Assembly: GCA_028280025.1 (NCBI GenBank)
Contig: JANQMO010000050.1
Location: 50,277-114,276 of the forward strand
DNA: 64,000 nucleotides
From: Chlorobium sp.
GTDB lineage: Bacteria > Bacteroidota > Chlorobiia > Chlorobiales > Chlorobiaceae
Direction: 5' to 3'
Shown: piece after piece, positions 35,176 through 43,725 of the stretch
Layout of the letters: the number at the start of each line of letters is the position of its first letter
Numbering within the stretch: position 1 is the first letter of the stretch
Translations under genes and position numbers: made by a program
Notes under the pieces: model-generated
The model's input: the letters and a program-made list of their open reading frames with translations, nothing else
Told to the model about the DNA's origin: nothing
Database searches by the model: none

Positions 35176-36165
35176 TTGCCAAGAGAAAAAATCATCGAAT
35201 TCGAGGGTATCGAACCAGTGATTGTTTTCGGCCCTCATGACGCCTGGCTGAAGAAAATCCGGGAGGAGTTTCCTGACGCAAGGATCACTGCAAGGGGAAA
35301 CACACTTCAGATATTGGCGGAAAAAAACGAGCTCAAACTTCTCGACAAGATTTTCTCCGAAATGAGGTTCCTTGCAGACCAGCACGGCGAGATCCTGGAA
35401 AATGATCTGAATGCCCTGCTCAGCCTTGCGTTCACACCGCAACCTCAGGGAGAAAACGGTCCGCCGATCGACAACGATATCATTGTCGCGACCAAAGACT
35501 ATGCAGTCAAGGCAAAGACAAACGGACAGAGAAAAATGGTTTCCGAAGCAAAGACAAACGATATTGTTTTCGCCATCGGACCAGCCGGAACAGGCAAAAC
35601 CTATACTGCTGTTGCAATCGCCGTTGCAGCCTGGAAGAAAAAAGATGTCAAGCGGATTGTCCTTGCTCGCCCGGCGGTCGAGGCAGGTGAAAGTCTCGGG
35701 TTCCTTCCCGGAGATCTTGCACAGAAAATCGACCCTTATCTTCGCCCGCTCTACGACGCATTACAGGATATGCTGACCGCGGAAAAACTCAGGGCGCTTA
35801 CCGAGCAGCGCGTGATCGAAATCGTTCCGCTGGCTTACATGCGAGGCAGAACCCTGAACAATTCATTTATCATTCTTGACGAAGCGCAAAACGCGTCAAA
35901 CAAGCAGATGAAAATGTGTCTGACAAGGCTCGGCATCAACTCGAGAGCGATTATCACGGGGGACGTAACACAGATCGACCTTCCCGTTGAAGTGGAATCG
36001 GGTCTCATGAACGCCAAGGCCATTCTTCAGGGAATACAAGGCATCAGTTTCGTGTTTCTCGATAAATCGGACGTCGTCCGCCACCGGCTTGTCCGCAATA
36101 TCATCGACGCATACGAAAAGGAAGAGGAAAAGCATTCGAAAAACCCCGTACAGCGAAACACATAG
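35176..36165 (+). CDS. PhoH family ATPase
   Basis: A 329-residue P-loop protein of the PhoH/YbeZ type. The Walker A motif is GPAGTGKTYT (about 137-146), followed by VLARPAVEAGESLGFLPG, DPYLRPLYDAL, and Walker B FIILDEAQN (about 233-241) with the MKMCLTRLG and TGDVTQIDLP motifs. An N-terminal domain of about 100 residues precedes the ATPase. YbeZ works with YbeY in ribosome and rRNA maturation. ybeY is not adjacent. The start is taken as the TTG at 35176, 16 bases after hldD; no better ATG precedes the conserved part. Confidence 0.9.
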   Translation: MPREKIIEFEGIEPVIVFGPHDAWLKKIREEFPDARITARGNTLQILAEKNELKLLDKIFSEMRFLADQHGEILENDLNALLSLAFTPQPQGENGPPIDNDIIVATKDYAVKAKTNGQRKMVSEAKTNDIVFAIGPAGTGKTYTAVAIAVAAWKKKDVKRIVLARPAVEAGESLGFLPGDLAQKIDPYLRPLYDALQDMLTAEKLRALTEQRVIEIVPLAYMRGRTLNNSFIILDEAQNASNKQMKMCLTRLGINSRAIITGDVTQIDLPVEVESGLMNAKAILQGIQGISFVFLDKSDVVRHRLVRNIIDAYEKEEEKHSKNPVQRNT

Positions 36166-36269
36166 CAGACAAGGAACTCTGTTCTTCAGCATACTGTTAG
36201 GTATGGTTGAGTACTGTATCCGTTCAATATGCACAAAGACATTTGGCTTGATAACCAAACACAGCGACC

Positions 36270-36461
36270 ATGGCACATAGAATAACAGACACATGCACAT
36301 ACTGCGCTGCCTGCGAACCGGAATGTCCCGTCAACGCAATTTCAGCAGGCGATGATCTCTACATTATCGATGAAAGCGTTTGTATCGATTGCGAGGGCTA
36401 TTTTGACATACCGGCATGCGTCGAGGTCTGTCCGGTAGAAGACTGCATAATCAAGGTGTAA
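36270..36461 (+). CDS. 2[4Fe-4S] ferredoxin
   Basis: A 63-residue bacterial-type ferredoxin. The first cluster motif is CTYCAACEPECP (CX2CX2CX3C). The second is CIDCEGYFDIPACVEVCP, with eight residues between the second and third cysteines, the insertion typical of Chlorobium ferredoxins. In green sulfur bacteria these proteins take electrons from the type I reaction centre and feed pyruvate and 2-oxoglutarate synthases of the reductive TCA cycle, and FNR. It is followed after about 150 bases by a paralogue. Confidence 0.95.
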   Translation: MAHRITDTCTYCAACEPECPVNAISAGDDLYIIDESVCIDCEGYFDIPACVEVCPVEDCIIKV

Positions 36462-36614
36462 AGAAGCTTTCAGCCCTTTTCATTCCGGCCTTGTTCCATC
36501 AGATCGCAGGATTTTATAAGGAGAAAAAAAGTTATATATTAACATCCTGTTTTAAGGAACGAGTTCTTTATTCGTAGCAAATTATTTTTTGTAACTCTTA
36601 AGAGAGAATGTAAC

Positions 36615-36800
36615 ATGGCACTTTACATTACTGAAGAATGCACCTATTGTGCAGCTTGCGAGCCGGAATGTCCTACACAGGCGATTACAGCCGGTGATGA
36701 TATCTATATTATCGATCCGAACTCCTGCAACGAGTGTGAAGGTCTTGACGAGCAGGCATGTGTCGCAGTCTGTCCTGCAGAGTGCATCGTTCAGGGATAA
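36615..36800 (+). CDS. 2[4Fe-4S] ferredoxin, second copy
   Basis: A 61-residue ferredoxin about 60 percent identical by eye to the preceding one. Cluster motifs are CTYCAACEPECP and CNECEGLDEQACVAVCP, the latter with seven residues between its second and third cysteines (one fewer than in the upstream protein). The long AT-rich leader of about 150 bases suggests its own promoter. A strong terminator follows, so it can be transcribed alone. Its role is likely electron transfer from the reaction centre, as for the neighbour. Confidence 0.95.
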   Translation: MALYITEECTYCAACEPECPTQAITAGDDIYIIDPNSCNECEGLDEQACVAVCPAECIVQG

Positions 36801-36820
36801 GCACCACATAGCTTTTTGTT

Positions 36821-36851
36821 AAAAAGCGGCCGGGTGTACCTGCCGCTTTTT
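36821..36851 (+). terminator. Terminator after the ferredoxin pair
   Basis: A perfect 10 bp stem (AAAAAGCGGC / GCCGCTTTTT) with an 11-base loop, 20 bases past the ferredoxin stop. The T-rich 3' arm supplies the tail. The mirrored A-run makes it usable from both strands. Confidence 0.88.
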
Positions 36852-37005
36852 CTCGTTACGCTTTCCGCGTTCCCCCTCTCGAAGTACTTTTCCGCCATCG
36901 AAATCAACGACGCAATCGAATCGCGGGGTCCAAAATACCGGTCCCTTAAAAAACGCAGATAATTTGTGATATGCCTTCCGGTTCAGTAGCTTTACGTGAA
37001 CTTTT

Positions 37006-38043
37006 TTGCCTTGTAACCAGGACAATCACAAACAGAGAAGGGTGATCGATTTATTCCAGAAAAAGCGTTCCAGCGGGGTGCCGGAACACGAAAAAGAGTT
37101 CAATCCATTCCTCGAATTCCGCAAACAGGTCCAGCCCCCGAAAAGAACGTCGGGACAGCTTACTCATGTCGCCCTCCTTATACGCTTCCTCAAACCGGTC
37201 ACCTGGATACCCGTAATCTGGAGTTTTTTATGCGGCGCTGTTGCCAGCGGAGCATTCGGGTGGGCTGATGTGCTCGGCATAAAATTTCTTCTCGGCATTC
37301 TCCTGACCGGACCGCTCGCCAGCGGAACCTGCCAGATGCTCAACGATTATTTCGACCGCGACCTTGACGAAATCAACGAACCCCGGCGTCCGATTCCCGG
37401 AGGAGAAATATCGCTCAGAAATGCAACCATTCTGATAGCGGTATGGTCGCTGCTGTCAATCCTTGTCGGTTATCTTATCCATCCCCTCATCGCCCTGTAC
37501 GTTGTCATCGGCATCATCAACGCGCACCTGTACAGTGCCAATCCAATAAAACTCAAGAAGCGGCTCTGGGCAGGTAATATCATTGTCGCCGTATCATACC
37601 TCGTGATCCCCTGGATAGCAGGAGAAATAGCATACAATCCAGGTTTTACCCTTGAATCGCTCATCCCGTCACTGACTGTCGCTACCCTCTTCACCATCTC
37701 CAGCACAGGAACCATGACCATCAATGATTTCAAATCCATAGAGGGAGACCGGCAGATAGGAATAAGGACATTGCCTGTCGTCTACGGAGAACGGAACGCC
37801 GCAATCATAGCGGCCGTCCTCATCAACCTGGGCCAGCTCATGGCTGTAGTCTATATGATCATGCTGAACCAGCATCTCTACTCAATGATTGTCGCCCTCC
37901 TCATCGTGCCCCAGTTTGTGCTGCAGTTCAGCCTTGTGCAGTCACCCAGAACAATGGATGTCCGGTACAACGCAATAGCACAGAATTTCCTGGTTGCAGG
38001 AATGCTTGTCTGCGCGCTGGCAATACAAAATTTCAGGATATGA
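37006..38043 (+). CDS. chlG: (Bacterio)chlorophyll synthase, UbiA family
   Basis: A polytopic prenyltransferase that esterifies (bacterio)chlorophyllide with a polyprenyl diphosphate. The first Asp motif is NDYFDRDLDEINEPRRPIPG and the second DFKSIEGDRQIGIRTLPVVYG, both diagnostic of the ChlG/BchG branch, among about eight hydrophobic helices. Green sulfur bacteria have three such enzymes, for BChl a (BchG), BChl c (BchK) and Chl a (ChlG). The neighbouring reaction-centre-type ferredoxins make ChlG my first choice, but motifs alone do not decide. The start is unsure: TTG at 37006 or GTG near 37041 or 37078. The stop overlaps the YjbQ start (ATGA). Confidence 0.85.
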   Translation: MPCNQDNHKQRRVIDLFQKKRSSGVPEHEKEFNPFLEFRKQVQPPKRTSGQLTHVALLIRFLKPVTWIPVIWSFLCGAVASGAFGWADVLGIKFLLGILLTGPLASGTCQMLNDYFDRDLDEINEPRRPIPGGEISLRNATILIAVWSLLSILVGYLIHPLIALYVVIGIINAHLYSANPIKLKKRLWAGNIIVAVSYLVIPWIAGEIAYNPGFTLESLIPSLTVATLFTISSTGTMTINDFKSIEGDRQIGIRTLPVVYGERNAAIIAAVLINLGQLMAVVYMIMLNQHLYSMIVALLIVPQFVLQFSLVQSPRTMDVRYNAIAQNFLVAGMLVCALAIQNFRI

Positions 38044-38459
38044 CCTATTCCGGCTCCATACACCTTCGCACCAAAGGCTACTCGGATATCATCGACCTGA
38101 CTCGTAATGTGGAAAGTATTATTGCCGAATCGGGAATAAGGGAAGGCATTGTCTGTATATCCGCCATAGGCTCTACCGCCTCGATAACAACCATGGAATT
38201 CGAGCCGGCCCTTGTCGAAGACATGAAAGAAAAGCTCGAACAGCTCATTTCAAGCAGGGAAAGAAGCCGCCACTCGGAAACCTGGGGCGACGATAACGGG
38301 TTCTCACATATGAGAGCGTCACTGATGGGTCCCGGAGTGACAATGCCGGTCAGCAGCGGAAAACTGGTCCGTGGAACATGGCAGCAGATCGTCTATATCG
38401 ATCATGACAACCGCGGCCGCGACCGGGAGTTGTTCGTTCAGCTTGTTGGAGAATCGTGA
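38040..38459 (+). CDS. YjbQ (UPF0047) family protein
   Basis: A 139-residue single-domain protein. SGIREGIVCISAIGSTASITTMEFEPALVEDM near residues 30-60 and the histidine-rich HSETWGDDNGFSHMRASLMGPGVTMPVSSGKL (core NGFSHMRASLMG) are the family hallmarks. WQQIVYIDHDNRGRDRELFVQLVG closes it. Some members have weak thiamin-phosphate synthase activity, but the physiological role is unknown. The start overlaps the chlorophyll synthase stop by four bases, showing translational coupling. Confidence 0.92.
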   Translation: MTYSGSIHLRTKGYSDIIDLTRNVESIIAESGIREGIVCISAIGSTASITTMEFEPALVEDMKEKLEQLISSRERSRHSETWGDDNGFSHMRASLMGPGVTMPVSSGKLVRGTWQQIVYIDHDNRGRDRELFVQLVGES

Positions 38460-38492
38460 TCCCATACCTGAATACACATGCTGTTTTCACTC

Positions 38493-39107
38493 ATGCCGGC
38501 CATATCGGTTATTCTCCCGACCTACAACAGGGAAAACGCGGTGGCGCAGGCAATTCAAAGTGTCGTCGAACAGACCTTCAGGGACTGGGAACTGATCATC
38601 GTCGATGACGGCAGCACCGACAGCACGTTCGAACGGATTTCCGGATTTATCGAAAAGTACCCTAACATCCGTTACATGAAGCACTCCAACCGGAAACCCG
38701 CCCTGTCGAGAAACGCGGGAATACAGGCCTCTTTTGGACGATACATCACGTTTCTCGACAGCGACGATTACTATCTGCCGGAACATCTTGCATCACGTTT
38801 GAGCTATCTCGAAGCGCATCCGGAAACCGACCTGCTTTCCGGAGGCTTTTGCGGTGACGACGATGTGTATGTTACCGATTGCTACCATCCGGAAAAAACG
38901 ATCCATATCCGGGAATGCACTCTCGGCGGAACCTTTTTCGGGAAGCGTGACCTGTTTTTTTCTCTCAAAGGATTTGCTGACGTCGATTACGCCGAAGACA
39001 CCGAATTCTGGGAACGCGCATCGAAACGATATAACGTCAAAAAAATCGATGAACCGGCAACCTACGTCTATCAACGCTCCGGTGACAGTATCACGAGGAA
39101 CAGATGA
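38493..39107 (+). CDS. Family 2 glycosyltransferase
   Basis: About 204 residues of GT-A fold. AISVILPTYNRENAVAQAI is the start of the nucleotide-sugar domain, VDDGSTDSTFERI carries the first DD, RNAGIQASFGRYITFLDSDD the metal-binding DxD, and FADVDYAEDTEFWERA the late acidic motif. It is a short, soluble member with no membrane segment, so it may glycosylate a lipid, polysaccharide or pigment precursor. An ATG five codons upstream (38478) is possible; the one at 38493 sits directly before the conserved block. Confidence 0.88.
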   Translation: MPAISVILPTYNRENAVAQAIQSVVEQTFRDWELIIVDDGSTDSTFERISGFIEKYPNIRYMKHSNRKPALSRNAGIQASFGRYITFLDSDDYYLPEHLASRLSYLEAHPETDLLSGGFCGDDDVYVTDCYHPEKTIHIRECTLGGTFFGKRDLFFSLKGFADVDYAEDTEFWERASKRYNVKKIDEPATYVYQRSGDSITRNR

Positions 39108-39436
39108 GAAGAAATGTTGATTTGTTTAGTTGTTGAATTGTTGATGTGGGGAGAGGGTATCTGGTAGTGCTGAGGGAAGAATGTGGGATTTAAGAAATAG
39201 TTCTCAGTTCTTAGTGAAGAAGAAAAGCAATGAGTTGGGAAGGAAGATTGTAGGATGTGGGGGGTGGGATGAGTGACAAGAAGGGAGTAAGTTGGTTTTT
39301 GGTCATTTTAGTCCTTTTGGTCTTTTCCACCAGTTTGAAAACAATTCAACAGACAACAATCTTCTCCTGAATGGCGAAGACGTTTTCAGGCATCAAATCA
39401 AAGAACGTTTAACCGGGTAGATACTTATTCAGATAT
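39108..39436. repeat. Low-complexity spacer, left arm of an inverted repeat
   Basis: No gene is seen. Positions 39181-39268 read on the minus strand nearly match 41343-41445 on the plus strand. Around 39295-39355 lies an inverted match to 4272-4340. GTTGATTTG/TTGAATTG tracts occur at 39115-39145. Confidence 0.75.
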
Positions 39437-39973
39437 ATGGCAAAGTCTGTAACCGTTTACTGCAGTTCGAGCGACAGCCTGCCTGAAAGCTATTACAACA
39501 GCGCTGCCGAGCTTGGCAGGGGTCTTGCCGAACGTGATGTCTCGCTTGTCTTCGGCGGCGGCAATGTCGGCCTGATGGGCTGCATTGCAAGCGCAGTGAT
39601 GCAGCACGGCGGAACAGCGAGGGGAATCATACCCCGTTTCCTCGAGGAAAAAGAAATCGCGCATTACGGCATAACCGAGCTGCATATCGTCGAAACGATG
39701 CACGAGAGGAAAATGAAGCTCGCGGACTGGGCAGAGGCATTCATCATCCTGCCCGGAGGCTTCGGAACACTCGATGAACTGATGGAAGTCATCGCCTGGC
39801 GCCAACTCGGTCACCATGACAAGCCCATCATCCTTTTCAACATCGACGGATTTTGGGAACCGCTCCTTCAATTTTTCGAAACGCTTGCCGAAAAAAAAAT
39901 GATCCGGCCCGACCATAAGCTGCTGTACCACATATGCGACACTGTAGAGGATATTTACAAGATCGTATCATAA
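39437..39973 (+). CDS. LOG family (TIGR00730) nucleotide phosphoribohydrolase
   Basis: A 178-residue Rossmann-like protein. SVTVYCSSSDSLPESYYN, LVFGGGNVGLMGCIASAV, METMHERKMKLADWAEAFI (here VETMHERKM) and the PGGFGTLDELMEVI signature are the classic LOG motifs. The family cleaves AMP/cytokinin riboside monophosphates at the N-glycosidic bond. In bacteria it probably acts on purine nucleotides. It is flanked by repeat-rich spacers and followed by a small unknown gene and zupT. Confidence 0.92.
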   Translation: MAKSVTVYCSSSDSLPESYYNSAAELGRGLAERDVSLVFGGGNVGLMGCIASAVMQHGGTARGIIPRFLEEKEIAHYGITELHIVETMHERKMKLADWAEAFIILPGGFGTLDELMEVIAWRQLGHHDKPIILFNIDGFWEPLLQFFETLAEKKMIRPDHKLLYHICDTVEDIYKIVS

Positions 39974-40055
39974 AAGAAGGAACCCAACCCTAAGCACATT
40001 CGTTATATAGTTCATAACCTCGTACAGGCTCCCGACACAATCACTATGTGACGCA

Positions 40056-40403
40056 ATGAAACTCATTTTTGTTTACAATGCAGACAGCGGTCCGGTCAGC
40101 GGTCTTTTTGACATCGGCCACAAGCTGTTCAGTCCCGAAACTTACCAGTGCGGCTTATGCGCATTGACGTACGATACCTTTACCGAAAAGAAAATCTGGA
40201 AAGATTTCAGGGAATCGTCATCCACCGAGATGGAGTTTCTCCACCGGGATGAATTCAAAAAGAAATACGACAAGGAATTCGACTATCCTGTCGTTCTGAA
40301 AGAGAACGACCCGTTCGAGATCCTTTTATCAAAGGAAGAAATCGAGCAGATCCCGGACGTGGAAATGCTGATAAAAACAATTGAAGCAAAAACTGCCGGA
40401 TAA
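40056..40403 (+). CDS. Conserved-looking small protein, unknown function
   Basis: A 115-residue soluble protein I do not recognise. It starts MKLIFVYNADSGPVSGLFD and has CGLCALTYD, a CxxC near residue 32-35 that could bind metal or act in thiol chemistry, then a Lys/Glu-rich middle. No signal or membrane segment. It lies between the LOG gene and zupT, with about 40 bases to zupT, so co-transcription with the zinc transporter is plausible. The CxxC makes a zinc link tempting but unproven. Confidence 0.7.
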   Translation: MKLIFVYNADSGPVSGLFDIGHKLFSPETYQCGLCALTYDTFTEKKIWKDFRESSSTEMEFLHRDEFKKKYDKEFDYPVVLKENDPFEILLSKEEIEQIPDVEMLIKTIEAKTAG

Positions 40404-40444
40404 ACACGCAGCAGAACCCCCAGGATAACACAAAACCACCCGTC

Positions 40445-41251
40445 ATGATCTCTCCCGACATGATTCCCGCGCTGACGCTCACGCTCCTTGCCGGTCTGTC
40501 AACCGGCATAGGCAGTGTCCTGGCACTGACCGTCCATCACACCAACAAGCGGTTCCTGACTTTCGCCCTCGGCTTTTCAGCCGGAATCATGCTCTATGTC
40601 TCTTTTGCCGAAATTCTTCCAGAGGCTCAGGCTTCGATCCTTGAAGAACTGTCGGAAAGCGCTGCAGGCTGGATCACGACCGCAGCGTTTTTCGGGGGAA
40701 TCGGCCTGATCTGGATTATCGACCAATTGATGCCGAACCTTGGAAACCCGCATGAAATGTCGCTTGTCGGTACTATCGAAGACGAAAAGCCTGATGAAAG
40801 CAGGCTCTATCGAATGGGGATATTCACGGCAATCGCCATAGCCATTCACAATTTTCCGGAAGGCCTGGCGGTTTTCTTCAGTGCACTCTCCGACCAGAAC
40901 CTCGGTATCGTCATAGCCGCCACCATTGCGCTGCACAACATCCCCGAAGGCATGGCCGTCGCAGTTCCGGTCTACTTTGCCACAAAAAGCAAAGGCAAAG
41001 CCTTCAGCTACTCGTTTCTTTCCGGCCTGGCAGAGCCGCTGGGAGCCGTCATCGGCTACCTCCTGCTGCAGCCATTCCTCACGCCGCTTGTCTTCAGCCT
41101 CGTCCTTGCCGGAGTCGCCGGCATCATGGTCTATATCTCGCTCGACGAACTGCTGCCGACAGCCGAGGAGTACGGAGAACACCATCTCGCCATATCAGGC
41201 CTCATCATCGGCATGGCAGTCATGGCAGTGAGCCTCCTGCTTTTGATATAA
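40445..41251 (+). CDS. zupT: ZIP family zinc transporter ZupT
   Basis: A 268-residue inner-membrane transporter with about eight helices that imports zinc and related divalent metals. The metal-site helices carry HNFPEGLAVFF (about 137-147) and HNIPEGMAVAVP (about 163-174). GFSAGIMLYVSFAEILPEA near residue 45 and the C-terminal SLDELLPTAEEYGEHH are also typical. Length equals E. coli ZupT closely. Confidence 0.93.
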   Translation: MISPDMIPALTLTLLAGLSTGIGSVLALTVHHTNKRFLTFALGFSAGIMLYVSFAEILPEAQASILEELSESAAGWITTAAFFGGIGLIWIIDQLMPNLGNPHEMSLVGTIEDEKPDESRLYRMGIFTAIAIAIHNFPEGLAVFFSALSDQNLGIVIAATIALHNIPEGMAVAVPVYFATKSKGKAFSYSFLSGLAEPLGAVIGYLLLQPFLTPLVFSLVLAGVAGIMVYISLDELLPTAEEYGEHHLAISGLIIGMAVMAVSLLLLI

Positions 41252-41545
41252 TTCCGCTTCCGGGTACTCGGTACTTGGAGAAGATGGTTTTTAGCCATCC
41301 AGCCAACCAGCCATTTTCACTCAGCACTCAAATACTTCCCACACCCCACATCCTACAATCTTCCTTCCCAACTCATTGCTTTGCTTTTCTTCCTACTGAG
41401 AACTGAGAACCAAGAATCTGAGAACTATTTCTTAAATCCCACATTCCCCGCTCATCACTCAGTACTCGGCATTCAGAACTTCCTAAACCCCACTACCCAC
41501 TTTCCAAATCCCACTTCCCATCCCACATCCTACACCCTACAATCA
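41252..41545. repeat. Low-complexity spacer, right arm of an inverted repeat
   Basis: No gene. 41343-41445 matches the reverse complement of 39181-39268 with a few insertions. 41262-41290 resembles 4230-4270. Tracts with 7-base period (GAGAACT-like, CTCAGTACTCGG) are clear. It separates the convergent zupT and alcohol dehydrogenase genes. Confidence 0.78.
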
Positions 41546-42574
41546 TCACTCAATACTCAAAACCTTCGCCCCCCTGATCCGCCGCTGCTTGATGTCCATA
41601 ATGGCCGCATTTGCTTCTTCAAAAGGATAGAGCTGCACGTCCGGCTTCAAGTCCATCTCACCCGAGATATTCAGGAACTCCCGTACATCAGCCGAGGTAA
41701 CGTTGGCAACACTCTTGATCTCCTTTTCCATCCAGAGATGAGTGGCATAATCGAGACCTGAAAGCACCTTCGTATCGATCGACTCCTTGCGGATCGCGTT
41801 GATCACGAGACGACCCGAAGGTCTGAGATTTTCCAGGGCGGAAAGCACCGGCAGCCAGACCGGCGTGGTATCGATGATCCCGGCAAGCGGTTCGGGAGCA
41901 CTATCGGTCGTATCCCCCGCCCACACAGCCCCCAGTGAAAAGGCAAACTCCCGCTCCTCGGGATTCCGTGCAAAGACATGCACCGGTGAATCGGGATAGA
42001 GGTAGTTCATCATTTTCAGAACAAGATGCGCCGAAGCCCCGAACCCTGTCAATCCGGCAGGCTGCCCGTTCTGCAAATGCAAAAGCGTCAACGACCGGTA
42101 CCCGACAGCCCCCGCGCAGAGCAAAGGCGCTGCTTCGGCATCGGAAAAGTTATCCGGTATCGGATAGGTATACGCAGCCGGAACAACCATATACTCCGCA
42201 TACCCCCCATGAGCATCCCGCCCGGTCGCCCGAAACTCCGAACAGAGATTTTCCTTCCCGTCAAGACAAAGCTCACATTTCCCGCAAGCAGAAAAAATCC
42301 AGGCCACCCCTACCCTGCTGCCGATTTCGAGCCCGCTCACCCCGTCCCCATGAGCCACAACCTCACCCACAACCTGATGCCCGGGAACAACCGGAAAAAA
42401 AGCCGGCGGCGTTCTCCCCTCGATCTCATCAAGCTCCGTATGACACACCCCGCACGTCCTAACCTTCAACAGCACCTCGCCCGCTGCAGGTTCGGGGACC
42501 GGCATTTCTAACATTCTTAACGGTTCACTGTTCTCTGACAGGTCGGTAATGCCTTGAATAACGTAGGCGTTCAT
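41546..42574 (-). CDS. Zinc-dependent alcohol dehydrogenase family protein
   Basis: A 342-residue medium-chain dehydrogenase. The catalytic zinc site includes Cys and the GHQVVGEV His (VRTCGVCHTELDEIEG, VPGHQVVGEV). The structural zinc site is CGKCELCLDGKENLC. The coenzyme part has LTGFGASAHLVLKM, a GxGxxA variant reading GFGASA, and CAGAVGYRSL. The substrate is unknown; the closest type is the broad alcohol/aldehyde group. It is convergent with zupT across a repeat-rich spacer. Confidence 0.88.
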   Translation of the reverse strand: MNAYVIQGITDLSENSEPLRMLEMPVPEPAAGEVLLKVRTCGVCHTELDEIEGRTPPAFFPVVPGHQVVGEVVAHGDGVSGLEIGSRVGVAWIFSACGKCELCLDGKENLCSEFRATGRDAHGGYAEYMVVPAAYTYPIPDNFSDAEAAPLLCAGAVGYRSLTLLHLQNGQPAGLTGFGASAHLVLKMMNYLYPDSPVHVFARNPEEREFAFSLGAVWAGDTTDSAPEPLAGIIDTTPVWLPVLSALENLRPSGRLVINAIRKESIDTKVLSGLDYATHLWMEKEIKSVANVTSADVREFLNISGEMDLKPDVQLYPFEEANAAIMDIKQRRIRGAKVLSIE

Positions 42575-42611
42575 CTCAATAACACAGCCGTTTTTTTACC
42601 GTGTTTAAATC

Positions 42612-42962
42612 TCAAGATTGATAGTCAGAAAAGATTTGCCTTATTTCATCTTCTAAAGACAAAATCTTTTCATTCGCCGTATTCCAAACCACTTCAATAT
42701 CGACGCCAAAATAATCGTGAATCAACTTGTCCCTCATTCCTGTTATTGACCGCCATGGTATGGCTGCATAATTATCACGTACTTCTTTTGGCACTTTTTT
42801 CGATGCTTCGCCAATTATTTCCAGCGCTCTGATAACAGCATACTGCGTTTTCTTATCTATTCGGAATGATTCATAATCAACACCATCAAGAAATTCTTTT
42901 ATAGCGATGATCGCGTCTAAAATATCCTGAAGATAATCGAGGTATGACTGTTGTTTCTTCAT
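42612..42962 (-). CDS. hepT: HepT-like HEPN RNase toxin (DUF86)
   Basis: A 116-residue all-alpha HEPN-domain protein. The catalytic RX4HXY motif reads RDKLIHDY (about 77-84), followed by FGVDIEVVW, as in HepT/DUF86 toxins, which cleave tRNA or mRNA. RALEIIGEASKKV is the usual preceding block. Its start codon overlaps the antitoxin stop (ATGA), so toxin synthesis depends on translation of mntA. Base composition is AT-rich compared with neighbours, a sign of transfer. Confidence 0.92.
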   Translation of the reverse strand: MKKQQSYLDYLQDILDAIIAIKEFLDGVDYESFRIDKKTQYAVIRALEIIGEASKKVPKEVRDNYAAIPWRSITGMRDKLIHDYFGVDIEVVWNTANEKILSLEDEIRQIFSDYQS

Positions 42963-43258
42963 AAAACAGGCTTTGCTTCAGCAATTATTCTTTTCCCGAT
43001 ATATGGCTTGAGCGCGCTACGCATCACCAAATCAACCTTCAACCCAAGCAAGTCGCTCAAATAATTTTCAAGCTCAATAAATTCAAGAAGATCTGGCGCT
43101 TTAGAAAATGCCACCAAAACATCCAAATCACTATCAGTCTTCTGTTCATTTCGGACATAAGACCCAAAGACTTCAAGTGTTGACACATTAAACTCGGCGT
43201 TTAATTTTGGCATTTCTTTGCGCAAGGCAAAACGTATATTTTCATAATCTTTTTTCAT
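42959..43258 (-). CDS. mntA: MntA-like minimal nucleotidyltransferase antitoxin
   Basis: A 99-residue MNT-domain protein. The nucleotidyltransferase signature GSYVRNEQKTDSDLDVLV (GS-X10-DXD type) is at about 31-48, and LGLKVDLVM supplies the third acidic residue. MntA neutralises HepT by adding AMP groups to the tyrosine in its RX4HXY motif. It is the upstream gene of the pair and overlaps hepT by four bases. Confidence 0.92.
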   Translation of the reverse strand: MKKDYENIRFALRKEMPKLNAEFNVSTLEVFGSYVRNEQKTDSDLDVLVAFSKAPDLLEFIELENYLSDLLGLKVDLVMRSALKPYIGKRIIAEAKPVL

Positions 43259-43371
43259 GCCGAATTCCTTGGTGTTTTGACATCATATACCACCCATCAG
43301 CAAAATTATTCTCATCACCCGATACAGCTATAGATACAATATATTCAGCAAAAACTCCACGCATAGCCTGC

Positions 43372-43725
43372 TCACAACATCCATCCTGTCGGGTTTGGAG
43401 GTGCTTCCTTTTGATCGAGATATTTTATGCCTTTAACACAACGGACGACCAGCCAGATCACGAAGAAAAAAAGCACCAGAATTCCGATAAGGACAAAAGA
43501 GAGTATTATGCCGATGAAAATGTAAAGGGTTCCTATCCAGAACGTTCTGATCTGGAACTGGTAATGGCTTTTCAGCCATTCGGGTGCATCATCCTTATTG
43601 ATATAAGCCATAACGACCCCAATAAGCCACGTAACACCAAAGGCGAGCCCGGTCAGGTAGAGTATGTAAACGATTTTAGCCGTTCCCTCAGTGGTTGGCT
43701 TTTCTTGTACCACTGCTTCGTCCAT
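43372..43725 (-). CDS. DUF4870/TIC20-like small membrane protein
   Basis: A 117-residue protein with a short polar N-terminus and three hydrophobic segments (about 20-41, 61-82, 78-97). YLTGLAFGVTWLIGVVMAYI, HYQFQIRTFWIG and the IWLVVRCVKGIKYLDQKEAPPNP tail fit the DUF4870-like family. Function is unknown. A 31-base element 68 bases upstream is shared with the psiE-like gene at 45390, suggesting common control. Confidence 0.75.
   Translation of the reverse strand: MDEAVVQEKPTTEGTAKIVYILYLTGLAFGVTWLIGVVMAYINKDDAPEWLKSHYQFQIRTFWIGTLYIFIGIILSFVLIGILVLFFFVIWLVVRCVKGIKYLDQKEAPPNPTGWML

Noticed and set aside
36819..37025. 68-codon minus-strand frame after the ferredoxin terminator
   Set aside because: It reads through the terminator hairpin at 36821-36851 and has no ribosome site. 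It could be a remnant; I left it out as a gene.
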